Below are positions 36,175 through 46,739 of a DNA stretch of 64,000 nucleotides, one piece after another. Origin of the DNA: Eucommia ulmoides (lineage: Eukaryota > Streptophyta > Magnoliopsida > Garryales > Eucommiaceae); assembly GCA_016647705.1 (NCBI GenBank), contig CM028334.1:9333546-9397545 (forward strand), given 5' to 3'. Under the pieces are notes generated by a model. The model saw nothing but the letters and a program-made list of their open reading frames with translations, did no database searches and was not told the DNA's origin. The first letter of the stretch is position 1, and the number at the start of each line of letters is the position of its first letter. The translations under genes were made by a program, and so were the position numbers.

Positions 36175-36655
36175 AATATTCAACCAATTATAATTGTACA
36201 CCAGATATTCACATAATTATAATTGTACATCAAATATTCAATTGATTGTAAATGTACAACAATATTCAACCACGAAAGGATGTACAGCAATATTCAACCA
36301 ATTCAATGATTGTTCAAACATGGAAAGATGTATAACAAAAAATTCAATCAATTATAACTGTACAGTGATATTTACCAAATTATAATTGTACGACAATATT
36401 CAATCCAATATAATTGTACAACAATAATTCAACCATATAAGTCTGTGCAGACAAATATTCAACGATTTCAAAATTACTCAAAACATAAAAGGCTATACAA
36501 CTAATTATAAATGTACCTCAATATTCAACCAACTATAATTGTACATCAAATATTCACTCAATTATAATTGCACAACAATTTTTAAGCATAGAATGTTGTA
36601 CACCAATATTCAATCAATTCCAAGGTTGCTCAAAACAAGGAAGTTGTACAGAATT
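36175..36655. repeat. Degenerate ~30-50-bp tandem repeat (ATTCAACCAATTATAATTGTACA)
   Basis: Units built from (A)ATATTCAACCAATTA and TAATTGTACA(A/C) recur about a dozen times with variable spacers. Each unit is itself partly palindromic (TTATAATTGTA). ORFs in it are low-complexity Asn/Tyr/Cys strings and not genes. Confidence 0.75.
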
Positions 36656-36749
36656 GTTCCGAGAATTTTGTTTTTACTTTAGTTTTTTGGTGTTTTTGTT
36701 CCTTGATTGTTTAATAAACTTGTAGATAATTCAAAGTTATACTCCAATA

Positions 36750-37105
36750 TTAGATCTTTTACTATACATTGACTATCTCAGGAAACAAACATCAATAATG
36801 AAAAGGAACAAATGGAAATCCAAATCAAGATTTCAATATTCAATTTTTACTACACATTAAATATCTAAAGGAACGCAAAAGTTGATTTTTACTGTATAGT
36901 AACCAAATTCAATAAGACACAAATACAACAAATGAATTTGAAGAGAGTATCATATGGAAAAAATTGAAAAATTGGAATAATAGAATTAACAATACAAAAT
37001 GATGTGTGGCAAAAAAGACACAAATAGAAAGGGACAATATGGAAATTCAAATCAAGAATTTAATAATAGATTTTTGCTACACATTAACTATTTTCAACGA
37101 GCCAC
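36750..37105 (-). repeat. Right arm, inner part, inverted copy of the ~88-bp repeat family
   Basis: Reverse complement of the left arm: 36930-36990 matches 23345-23400, and 37040-37104 matches 16759-16830. It shows what the left arm looked like before copia-1 inserted. Confidence 0.65.
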
Positions 37106-37115
37106 ATTAGAGATT

Positions 37116-37655
37116 ACTTGTCTGTTTTTAGAGATCATGGATCATATGGGACATTGGGTGCAATATTAGTAGCCATAGTGATACCTTTATTCCTTTCAAC
37201 CATACTTATGGGGAAAAAGAAGTTGAAGCAAAGAGGAGTTCCTGTTCAAGTTGGTGGTGAAGCTGGTTTTTGCTATTTTTTCTGAAACTCGAGCGAAGTG
37301 GTTAATTGCCTTTCAGGTAAACCATGTTTGTTTCTTTTTTTGAGACATTTTCTTTACCTTGGCTTGATATCTTATTTTTTTGGATAAGTGGGTGACATTT
37401 GCTAGTCTTGCCTTTCACTTTCAGGGATGCGTCCAACAAAATATTAGTGTTGTTACGATATATGCTTCTCTAGGTGATGATGTTGTAATCCATTCTCCAA
37501 ATGAGGTGGGTGAGATACTACAATGAAAAGGGTTTTGTTTACTTTAAGCATGCTATTGTTTTGATTATAAAACTTACTGACTTATATCCTTAGACTATTG
37601 CAGATACAGGCCTCGACATTGATATGTGATTCCAAGCAGTTTAAGGTGGCTGCAT
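37116..37655 (+). pseudogene. Captured long-chain acyl-CoA synthetase (LACS8/9-like) exon fragments with introns
   Basis: Four coding pieces match plant LACS8/9-type proteins, which activate fatty acids to acyl-CoA at the ER or plastid envelope. Piece 1 (37133-37268) encodes the N-terminal membrane anchor, YGTLGAILVAIVIPLFLST then KQRGVPVQVGGEAGF. It jumps directly to piece 2 (37272-37316), AIFSETRAKWLIAFQ, skipping about 100 residues. A GT-AG intron (37317-37424) leads to piece 3 (37425-37505), GCVQQNISVVTIYASLGDD. A second GT-AG intron (37506-37603) leads to piece 4 (37604-37655), ASTLICDSKQFK. The AMP-binding catalytic region is absent, so no enzyme can result. Retained introns show capture from genomic DNA. 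It lies inside the right inverted arm. Confidence 0.8.
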
Positions 37656-38030
37656 ATCAACAATTCTAACAAACCCGAACATCACCAATGAGATGGAACT
37701 AGAGCAAAATTCAAGAACAAGAATTCAATATGTAATCTTTACTACACATTAAACATTTCAACAACCAAAACATCAACAATAAAAATAGGGATAGGGAAAT
37801 TCAAAAATTCAAGATGCCAATTTGTGATTTTTGCTACCCATTAAAAAATTTAACAACCCAATCATCACTAACGAGATGGAACCAAAGGGAAATACAAGAA
37901 CTTGATTTCATATATGTGTTTTTTGCTACACATCAACAATTCTAACAACCCAAACAGTAAATATTTCAAAAAATCAAATGTCAACAAGGTTTAAAAAGTG
38001 GAGTCACATTGATAAATAGGGGTGATAAAC
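37656..38030 (-). repeat. Right arm, outer part, inverted copy of the ~88-bp repeat family
   Basis: Three clear units with (TTTGCTACACATCAACAATTC)-like cores at about 37735, 37832 and 37921, each followed by AACAACC(C)AAAC and a GAGATGGAAC block. They correspond inverted to 16640-16720. Confidence 0.65.
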
Positions 38031-38084
38031 TGGAATCACATTAGCAAATTCAAAAAGAAATGCACAACGAAAATCACAGTACAT

Positions 38085-38320
38085 ATATACAGAAATACCC
38101 AAATCAACCATGAAAAGGAACAAACCCCACATCAAAATTCATTTTTTGCATAGATTATATATAGCAGTACATATATAATTGGCTAATCGCAAATTATATA
38201 ACTAGATTATATATAGCAGAGTATAAAATCACAGTACATATATAATTGACAGATTCCAGATTATATAACCAGATCATATATAGCAGTTATAAAATATTTC
38301 ATCTTATATATACATATTTA
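38085..38320. repeat. ~70-bp tandem repeat (GATTATATATAGCAG)
   Basis: AGTACATATATAATTG and AGATTATATATAGCAG blocks alternate two to three times. AT-rich; no gene. Confidence 0.6.
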
Positions 38321-38329
38321 ATCGCAGAT

Positions 38330-39143
38330 TCAAAAAAGATCTTCCACTTCTAGTTGTGATGATTGAAAATGTTTCAAATGAAAATTAAAGCATTTTAAAA
38401 ACTCAAACCCGTTCCTCTTGAACTGCTGCTAAACCTCGTCGCTAATTCCATCGTCATCGTTACCTTCTGTTGGTATAGAAATGGCGCTCGCAATTTCGGG
38501 TTTTCGCAATCGTCAACCTTAGCTTCTTTGCAATTTAGGGCATGATGATGGGAATAGAAAGTTTGATATCTTCCATTTTCATAACTTGAATGAATGAATT
38601 GCTTGATTTTTACTTGTTTAGCTTAATGGTAATTTCCAAAAATACCTATGCAGGAAGATCAATCCATAGTCACGCGTGAGCTATTGTGCAAAAAGTTGGG
38701 GTTTTCTCAAAATAAAAATAATTGATTGAGTCTTAAATTATTTGGGTTTGTTTATTGGGGCCCATACAAATATCAAGTGTGAAAATGAGTGTCTAATAAA
38801 AAAATCCTTGATTCTAATACGTAAAAATACTCGTACTCTAAAATTAGTTTAAATAATTTTATCAAGTCAAACGTTTTGGATGAATCTTTCATGTTCACCT
38901 TGAATAACTGATAATATTTTTAAAGTTATAACGTGTTTGATTTTCAACATCATTATACTCTTGCATATCACGATTAAACTATCTTTAAAGAGTATACATT
39001 TCTATAATTGAAGAATTTTTAGATGTAAACGCTAGAGTTGATTTCCGGGTGAAATAGGGTTCCCATTCGATTGAAAATGTGCTTGATTGAATTTCCATGA
39101 AAAGCCCCCAATTTTGCATGAAGATGTAGTAAGGGTAGAATTC
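38330..39143. other. Intergenic, nothing recognised
   Basis: A short GC-richer patch at about 38400-38540 contains ATGGCGCTCGCAATTTCGGG but no usable frame. The rest is AT-rich. Confidence 0.35.
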
Positions 39144-39148
39144 GTCAT

Positions 39149-41352
39149 TGATGCGCCCCGATTTTCCAGAGAAATTTTAAATAAAAGAAATTTTAACTTT
39201 TTTGAAAGACGAATGATTAGGGATTTTTTAAAGCGTCAATTTTCTCATAAAAATAATTAAACCAGTTTTAGAAAAAAGAGTTGCCACGTAACATTGAGTT
39301 TAAATGGTATACTACGTCACCGGAATTTTCTTTTTGAAAACAATTTAAAAAATGGTTTAAGTAAAATTTTGATTCCAAAAAACATGGTCCGACCAAATAT
39401 TTGTTTTGAAGGGTTCGAAGGTCAGTTACGCTCAGAGAAAGAGTTAGGCACCCCAAGACGCTCCTCCGAAGATGGTACCTTATCCAATTAAGTCCAAACA
39501 AAATTTAAATCCGAATTTTTTATTTGATTTTTTGAAATCTCTTTTTCGAAAATATTTTTTGTTTCTTTTTTTTTTTAAACAAAAAATATAAGTAGAAAAC
39601 TTTTTTTTCTTTATTTTTGAATCCCCCCCTGGTATAATTGCTTATAAAATATTGATGATTTAATAAGGATGACCCCTGAGGGGTTTAATGTCTCGAGTTT
39701 TAAGTTAAGATTTTTTTTATTTTACTTTTTTTTGTTTTCTGCGAATTTTTTTCATTTTTTTGGATTTTTTTTATTTTTTTAGAACGATAAAGATCAATTC
39801 ATTTGTGTTATTTTCTGATGTGAGAGAAGTAATATTTACATAAACACAATAACAGTACATAGAAATAAAAAAGTACGGAAAAGTGCAGAATAAGAAAATA
39901 AAAGCGTAAAACGATGCGAAACATAAAATAAATAAAACAAGAAATAATGCGCGGAAAGGCACAAATAAAAAATATGTACAACAAAATAAAAGCACAGAAA
40001 TGGGTAGAACAGGAAAATAAATACAAAAAAGTAAACTGATGTTTAAATGTTCCAGTGGAATGTCCTTTTAAGTTTTGTCTAATTTTAGGTCCATTAATTT
40101 ACATATCGATGGGAGTTATCTCCTTTCTAAACGTAAACCACTCAAGTAGAAGGTAAGAAGATTTTCACATCGTTTTGTCTACTCATTAAGTTATTCACAA
40201 GTTTATAAAAAATAAATAAAATTAAAAATCAAAATTTCGGTATAATAACGAATTATTTTTATTTTATCAAAATATTGAGGAGAACGATCTCCTACCCAAA
40301 CTACTCAAAGATTTGATGAAGAAATAAAGAAAAAAATTAAAGAAGAAAAAGATAAAAGAAAAAAAAAAGTTACGAAAAAATGGCCCAAACTCTCTTCCCA
40401 AATTTCTCTTTGCTAATAAGAATTCCTCCAAAAATCTATTCCTATAACAAGACTTCTCTCAAAAAAATTTCCTCCCAAATCTTTTAGTCGTTTCTCTCTT
40501 CAATTTGGTTGCCTCCTCCTTCACCTCTTTTTTTTTTTTTTTTTTCTATCTATTTGATCCCTTTGATGTTGTATTTATAGGCCAAGAGATCCATGGATGA
40601 GTTAGGGAACAAGACTCATTAAAACACCATCACATAAAGTAAAAATAAATGGTGGCAAAATGAAAAAAATTTATGCAGGAGTGACGAATGAACAGTAATT
40701 TCGGTGGAAATAGGCTGAACAACGCTAAATGGGCCGCAATTGGAGTGAAACGGGTTGGAATGGTAGGTTAAATAGGCCTCCAAGTGAATGGGCCCAAGAT
40801 TCTGAAAAATAATTTGAAATGGGCGTGTTTTAGTAAATGGGCTGGAAATAAAAAAAATTAATAGATTGAAGGTTTGAATTGGGCTAAAACTAAGATGCAA
40901 AATGGGTTGGCCACCATTGATTCACGCACAATGCAAAGTTGCACAGGAAGGTCATCTTCAAACGACTGTACCTTTTTCATGCGAACTCTGTTTTGGCTCT
41001 ATAATAAGTCCTTGGAAAGCTTAAAGAGTTTTGTTTCATATGTAACTTGTTTCGTCTCAAAATTTCAATTGTGTATTTAGTTATGTTCAAAAAGTGGACA
41101 ATGGTCTTCATTCTAATGCTGAAAATCTCGACTTTTATTCGTTTGATCTTTTCCTTGTGCATTTTGCTTCCTTAAAGTGTATTTTTCTTATCCAAATCTT
41201 CAAATGAGAGTCACTGTTCTTTTTTTTCTGTCTTATTTTTTTTTATTTTTTTTATTTTTTTTTTGTATTTTGTATTTTCTAAAATAAAATAAAGTTTACT
41301 ACAAAATAAAGTATAATTGTTTTTGCGGGACAGTCAAAATGTTATGTCTACA
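39149..41352 (-). repeat. 3' LTR of the LARD-like element
   Basis: 2204 bp. On the - strand a CCTATAAATACAAC TATA box lies at about 40569-40582. Long T/A homopolymer tracts occur near 39560, 40525 and 41240. ORFs inside are chance. Confidence 0.9.
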
Positions 41353-41559
41353 GCTACCCCTCTTTGTCATACGAGTTTCACTTGCTTGACAAAAAAAAAA
41401 AAAATCACGTCATTTTGATCGCCCAATTTTTTGATTTTTCAAAGTATTTTTTTTTAAAATTGTAATCGAACCCTACAAGGGTTGCCTACATATCTCTACA
41501 ATATCAAGAATCATGTCATATGTAGTTCAACATATGCCTCAAGTGGGGTGAGAAAAGAA

Positions 41560-42045
41560 TGCGAAAATAAAGCGGCACTCACGGAGAGGCAATACAAAAT
41601 ATAAAAAGTCATCACGGAGAGGCAAATATAAAATAAATAAGCCATCATGGAGAGGCGAATGCAAAAATTAAAAGCCATCACGGAGAGATAATGGAAGTTA
41701 AGCTGTCACAGAGAGACAATGTAGAATATATGAGCCATCACGGAGAGGCAATGCGAAATGTATTAGCCATCATGGAGAGGCAAATACAAAAAATGAAAAG
41801 CCATCACGGAAAGGCAATACAAGATGAGCTGTCACAGAGAGACAATGCAAAAATATATGAGTCATCACACAGAGGCGAATGCAAAAATAAAGGGTCATCA
41901 CGGAGAGACAATGTAGAATATATGAGCCATCACCAAGAGGCAATGCAAGATGAGCCATCACGGAAAGGCAGAATGCAAATGAAAAATCTATCACGGAAAA
42001 GCTGAATGTAACATGGAATGCCGTTATAGAGAGGCAGAATGCAAA
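41560..42045. repeat. ~32-bp tandem repeat, about 15 copies (GCCATCACGGAGAGGCAATGCAA)
   Basis: The unit CCATCACGGAGAGGCAATGC plus a variable A-rich spacer (28-34 bp per unit) repeats about fifteen times with substitutions (CACAGAGAGAC, CATGGAGAGGC variants). The 104-codon ORF at 41691-42005 is the repeat read as protein and not a gene. Spacers are themselves repeats, so this is no CRISPR. Confidence 0.9.
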
Positions 42046-42169
42046 AATGAAATGTCAGATATAAAATATGCCCTTGCTTGCGGCTGGAGCTGCCAAGCTC
42101 AAAAACTCCCTAAATGCAGAAAATAAAAATAAAAAATAAAAATCATATAATGTGCCCCGACTTGGAACT

Positions 42170-42470
42170 GACACTTTAATGATTGAACCTTTACAACCTA
42201 CGTATCTTAGCATTACGTCGAGGATCAGGTTTAGCGTAGTTAACTGTGAATGAAGAAGGATTCAAATGTGATGTCACAAATGGATGATTGAACCTTAACA
42301 GGTTGCCTACGTACCTCGACATTGCACCAAGGATCAGGTCGAGCGTAGTTCACAGATGTGAATGAAGGTTTATGGGATGTCCACTTGGATGACCGAACCT
42401 TGACAGGTTGCCTAAGTACCTCGGCATTACACCAAAGATCAGGTCTAGCGTAGTTCATGCATTGCCCATT
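42170..42470. repeat. ~112-bp tandem repeat, three copies
   Basis: Each copy has GATTGAACCTT(A/T)ACAGGTTGCCTACGTA-like sequence followed by GGATCAGGT(C/T)(G/T)AGCGTAGTT. Copies start near 42178, 42281 and 42388. The GGTTGCCTACGTA block is common in plant LTR element interiors. Confidence 0.8.
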
Positions 42471-44480
42471 TCAGGGCAGAACACAAATATTCAAGAATAT
42501 GCGCATCAAATGGTAAAGAAATAATCAACCCATGTAAGAATTATATACAAACAAGTATTGAAATAATTTATTTTTTTTAAGAAAAATATTGGTCATCTTT
42601 AAGCGAACCACAATTTTGTTTATTTTTTTATTTTTTTTTGGGCTATATTTACAATTTGAGACCCTTTCCTCCCTTTGAATTTGGTGAGATTTTGTCTTTG
42701 ACCCATTGAGGAAATTAGAAAAAGTAGTGTACTCTGACCTTTGTGGTACAAATTCAGCTTGGCTTTCTTGGATATTGAGATTAATTGCGACATTTGGGAT
42801 CTAGAACCCCTATATACTTTGCATTTTAATTAACTTTTGCGACTACATTACCAAAAAAAGGCACAAAATTTCAAAGTTTATTCCCCCAAATATCCATTCT
42901 TTCTTGATATGATTTTTTGTATTGATTTTAATTTGAGCATGACAAATATGATTTGGATAATATTCAAGGTTCTTTCCAAAATTGGTGTCACAAAACAACC
43001 ATCTTCAACTAACGAATAATTGAACCCCTCTTTCCATGATAAGACTTTTGAGTAACTGAAATATAGATGCTTCTCGAATTTTTTTTTTTTTTTTTAATTT
43101 TCCATTTTTCTGTTTTTTATGTTCTTCAATTTTTTTATTTTTTATTTTTGAATAAGCATATTTAGAAATTGGACAAATCTCTTGACATCAAAAGGTTTTG
43201 GGATGATGGCCTTGATTTATGATGAATTGCCTAGCCGTAAGATGATTTTTGGGCTCAATCAATGCTCTTTCCAATTTTCTAGGGGTTAGAAGAAAGATAA
43301 ATTGGAATTTGAAATTGAAAGGAAATACAACACCTTTTTTGGTAATTTGAAATTGAAAGGAAATACAACACCTTTTTTGGTAATTTGGCTGGCCATCGAG
43401 AAACGTGTATTCCTACGTGATGATGGTAAATTATCTTTTGTTTACTTTGACCTTATCCCATTGGTCGTGACTGAAAATTTTGGGTTTCGAAAGAAAAGAA
43501 CATTTTTTATGGTGGATAGAGTATTGCAATCTATATCGGGAGATACCTGAGGGCTAAGGATATGATTTTTAAATGAGATGAGTCACCTTATTTCACTTTC
43601 ATCCATATCAAAATATTTCTTATTATCGAAATCATATTTATCATACGCAAGATCATTTTCAACCCATAGATCATACATAGACAATTTTGGAATATTTAAA
43701 AATTAAGCATTAAACTTTTGAGATGCTCTTTAGAAAACACAGTCACAATTATTGAAAGTTTCAAGCCGTTCATAAAGCAAATCCTCTACCATCTAGAAGG
43801 CTAACATGATAGAGATGTGGGTTTGAGATGTTTCCCCAATTTTATCAAGAAATAAATCCCAACACACTAAGAGGTATAAATCAGGTTCACCAATGGTAGG
43901 CTTTGACTCATAATCGGGCGAAATCTCTCCTTGATCAACTAAATTTATTTGGAAGATAAGGCAAGAAGAGTTTATGATCATTTGGGATCATGAGGTGGAA
44001 GGCAGGAAATTAGGTTTATGAAAATATCGGTATTTACGATGATAATTCATGGTATTGGGGTGGAGGATGGTTTTGATTTTGGAAAAATTTCAGGGTACCA
44101 CTTGATGGGACGTGTCAAGTATGTAATTAAAGGTATTGGGTGAGAGGTCGAACGACATTTGGATGAGTAAGATCTGGATTACAGTTTTTGAATTTAGTCA
44201 GACTTCGAAGGTACTACTTGATTTAGGAATACGAGTCGATATGATTTTCATTCGTAATTGGCTCATTTCATTCTAGATAGAACTCTTGAGAATTTTGATA
44301 GCCTTTTTCTTTTTCTTTTTATGATTCACTCTTAGATAACCAATATTTTCTTCAAATTATACTTATTCACACACACACACACACAAAAAAAAAAAAATGA
44401 GATTACAAAATAAAACATGACATTTGAATTTAGATTTTTTGGACTTACTTGGATATTGTAGGCTCGACCCTCTAAAATAA
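42471..44480 (-). mobile_element. Interior of the LARD-like element, non-coding
   Basis: No gag, protease, RT or integrase motif in any frame. Contains T-rich tracts (42570, 43082), the 38-bp duplication and an AC microsatellite at 44368-44385. Confidence 0.6.
43306..43386. repeat. 38-bp exact tandem duplication
   Basis: AATTTGAAATTGAAAGGAAATACAACACC... occurs twice in a row with period 38 (43306, 43344) and a partial third start at 43382. No differences seen between the copies, so it is recent. Confidence 0.9.
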
Positions 44481-44500
44481 CTCCCCGGCGGAGTCGTTAG
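44481..44500 (-). promoter_or_regulatory. Primer binding site of the LARD-like element
   Basis: On the - strand: CTAACGACTCCGCCGGGGAG, immediately inside the 5' LTR. It is close to the tRNA-Arg-complementary site described for Ogre elements. Confidence 0.75.
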
Positions 44501-44501
44501 T

Positions 44502-46613
44502 TGACGCGCTCCGATTTTTTAGAGAAATTTTAAATAACAAAAATTTTAGTTTTTTTTTTAAAGACAAATGATAAGGGGTTTTCTAAAGTGTCAATTTTCT
44601 CATAAAAATACTTAAGCCAATTTTAGAAAAAAGAGTCGACACCTAGCATTGAGTTTAAATGATGTGTTAGGTCACTAGATTTTTCTTTTTGAAAACAATT
44701 TAAAAAATAACGTGAGTAAAATTTGACTCTAAAAAATATGGTCCAACCAGAGATTTGTTTTAAAGGGTTCGAGGTCAGCTGCTCTCGGAGAAAATGTTAG
44801 CCACCCAAGACTAGGCGTCCAAAGACGGTACCTTATCTAATTAAATCCAAACAAAATTTAAATCCAAATATTTTATTTGATTTTTTGAAATCTCTTCTTA
44901 AAAAATATTTTTTGTTTCTTTTTTTTTTTTAACAAAAAAATAAGTAGAAAACTTTTTTTTTTTTTTTTTTAACTTTCATGAAATAAAATGGAAAAACATT
45001 TTTTTTATTTTCTTTATTTTTGAAATGTCCCCCCCCCCTCCCCCAAGTATGATCGCTTATAAAAAAATTGATGATTTAATAAGAATGACCCCGGGGGGGG
45101 GGGTGTTAATGTCTCGAGTTTTAAGTTAAGACTTTTTTTTTTTTGGAGATTTTTTTCATTTTTTCATTTTTTTGGATTTTTGTTTTTTATTTTTTATTTT
45201 TTTAGAACAATAAAGATCAATTCATTTATTTTATTTTCTGATGTGAGAGAAATAAATATTTACATAAACACAATAACAGTACATAGAAATAAAAAAAAGC
45301 GTGGAAAGACGCCAAATAAAAAATATGTACAACAAAATAAAAGCGTAAAAAGGCGCAGAATAGGAAATAAATACAACAAAATAAAAGCACGGAAATGAGT
45401 AGAATAGAAAAATAAATGCAGAAAAGTAAACTAGTTTTCAGGTATTCTAATGGAACGTCCTTTTAAATTTTGTCTAATTTTAGACCCATTAATTTACATA
45501 TCGAGGGGAGCGATCTCATTTCTAACCCTAAACCGCTCAAGTAGAAGGTAAGGAGATTTTCACATCGTTTTGTCTACTCATTAAGTTATTCCGACGTTTA
45601 TAAAAAATAAATAAATCAATAAAATTAAAAACTGAAATTTCGGTATAATAACGAATTATTTTTATTTTATCAAAATATTGAGAACAACGATCTCCCTCCC
45701 AAATTACTCAAGATTTGGTAAAGAAATAAAGAAAAAAAAAATAAGAAAAAGATTAAAAAAAAAAAGTTACGAAAAAATGGCCCAAACTCTCTCTCCAAAA
45801 TCCTCTCTTCTAATAAGAATTCCTCCAAAAATCTATTCCTCTAACAAGATTTCTCTAAAAAATCCCAAAATTTTTTGTCGTCTCTCTCTTCAATTTGGTT
45901 GCCTCCTCCCTCACCTTTTTTTTTTTTTTTCTCTCTCTCTCTCTAGTCCTCTTAATGTTGTATTTATAGGCCAATAGATCAATGAATGAGTTAGGGAACA
46001 AGACTCATTAATTAACACCATCACATAAGGTCAAAAATGGGGGCAAAATGAAGCAAAAATATGCAGGAGTGGCGAATGAACAGTAATTTCGGTAGAAATG
46101 GGCTGAACAAACTAAATGAGCCGCAATTTGGGTGAAACGAGCTGGAATGGTAGGTTGAGTAGGCCTCCAAGTGAATGGGCTCAAGATCCTGAAAAATAAT
46201 TTGAAATGGGCTGTTTTAGTAAGTGGACTGGAAATAAAATAACTAATAGGCTGAAGGTTTGGATTGAGCTGAAAATAAGATGCAAAATGGGCTGGCCACT
46301 GTTGATCTGCGCATAATGTGAAGCTGCACAGGAGGGCCATTTCAAACGACTGTACATTTTTCATACGAACTCCGATTTGGCTCTCTAACAAGTCGTTGGA
46401 AATCTTAGAGAGTCTTGTTTCATACGTAACTTGTTTCGTCTCAAAATTTCAATTGTGCATTTAGTTATGTTCAAAAGAGTGGATAATGGTCTTAATTCTA
46501 GTGCCAAAAATCATGACTTTTATCCGTTTGATCTTTTCCTTGCTCATTTTGCTTTCTGAAAGTGTTATTTTTTTTTTATCCAAATTTTTAAATGGGAGAG
46601 TCACCGTTTTTGT

Positions 46614-46648
<35 letters not shown>

Positions 46649-46734
46649 TTGTGAAATAAAATAAACTAAAACAAAGTTAACTGTAAAATAAAGTATAATT
46701 TTTTTTGGGAGGCGGTCAAAATATTATGTCTACA
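44502..46734 (-). repeat. 5' LTR of the LARD-like element
   Basis: 2233 bp. TATA box on the - strand at about 45957-45970. Homopolymers have expanded compared with the other LTR: C and G runs near 45030-45105 and a T run of about 33 at 46614-46647. Confidence 0.9.
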
Positions 46735-46739
46735 GTCAT

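Larger units (their letters stand above)
16560..38030. mobile_element. Composite Mutator/foldback-like element with inverted repeat arms (disrupted by two copia insertions)
   Basis: Degenerate ~88-bp repeats with core GTGTAGCAAAAATC run in + orientation at 16560-16878 and 23192-23830. They run in inverted orientation at about 36750-37105 and 37656-38030. Stretches longer than 50 bases match closely between the arms: 23345-23400 against 36930-36990 (inverted), and the TAATGTGGCTCGTTGAAAA block at about 16759 against 37084-37104. Between the arms are a Ulp1-type peptidase remnant and host gene exons. Removing the copia elements leaves roughly 4-5 kb. Long inverted arms plus Ulp1 and captured exons suggest a Pack-MULE or foldback element. 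Outer termini and target duplication were not found, so the borders are approximate. Confidence 0.5.
39149..46734 (-). mobile_element. Non-coding LTR retrotransposon (LARD-like) with Ogre/Tat-type primer site
   Basis: LTRs of 2.2 kb (39149-41352, 44502-46734) start TGA(T/C)GCGC and end TTATGTCTACA, flanked by a perfect GTCAT duplication (39144-39148, 46735-46739). On the - strand the primer site CTAACGACTCCGCCGGGGAG (44481-44500) resembles the tRNA-Arg site of Ogre elements (GGCGACTCCGCTGGGGA). A purine tract (AAAGAGGGGTAGC on the - strand, 41353-41365) adjoins the other LTR. The 3.1-kb interior has no gag or pol, so the element depends on proteins from elsewhere. Confidence 0.9.

Noticed and set aside
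41691-42005. 104-codon ORF with repeated SHHGEAM/QRDN motifs
   Set aside because: It is the 32-bp tandem repeat read as protein inside a non-coding LTR element.
41560-42045. CRISPR-like array
   Set aside because: The spacers are A-rich variants of one another, the context is a plant retroelement and no cas genes exist; it is a minisatellite.
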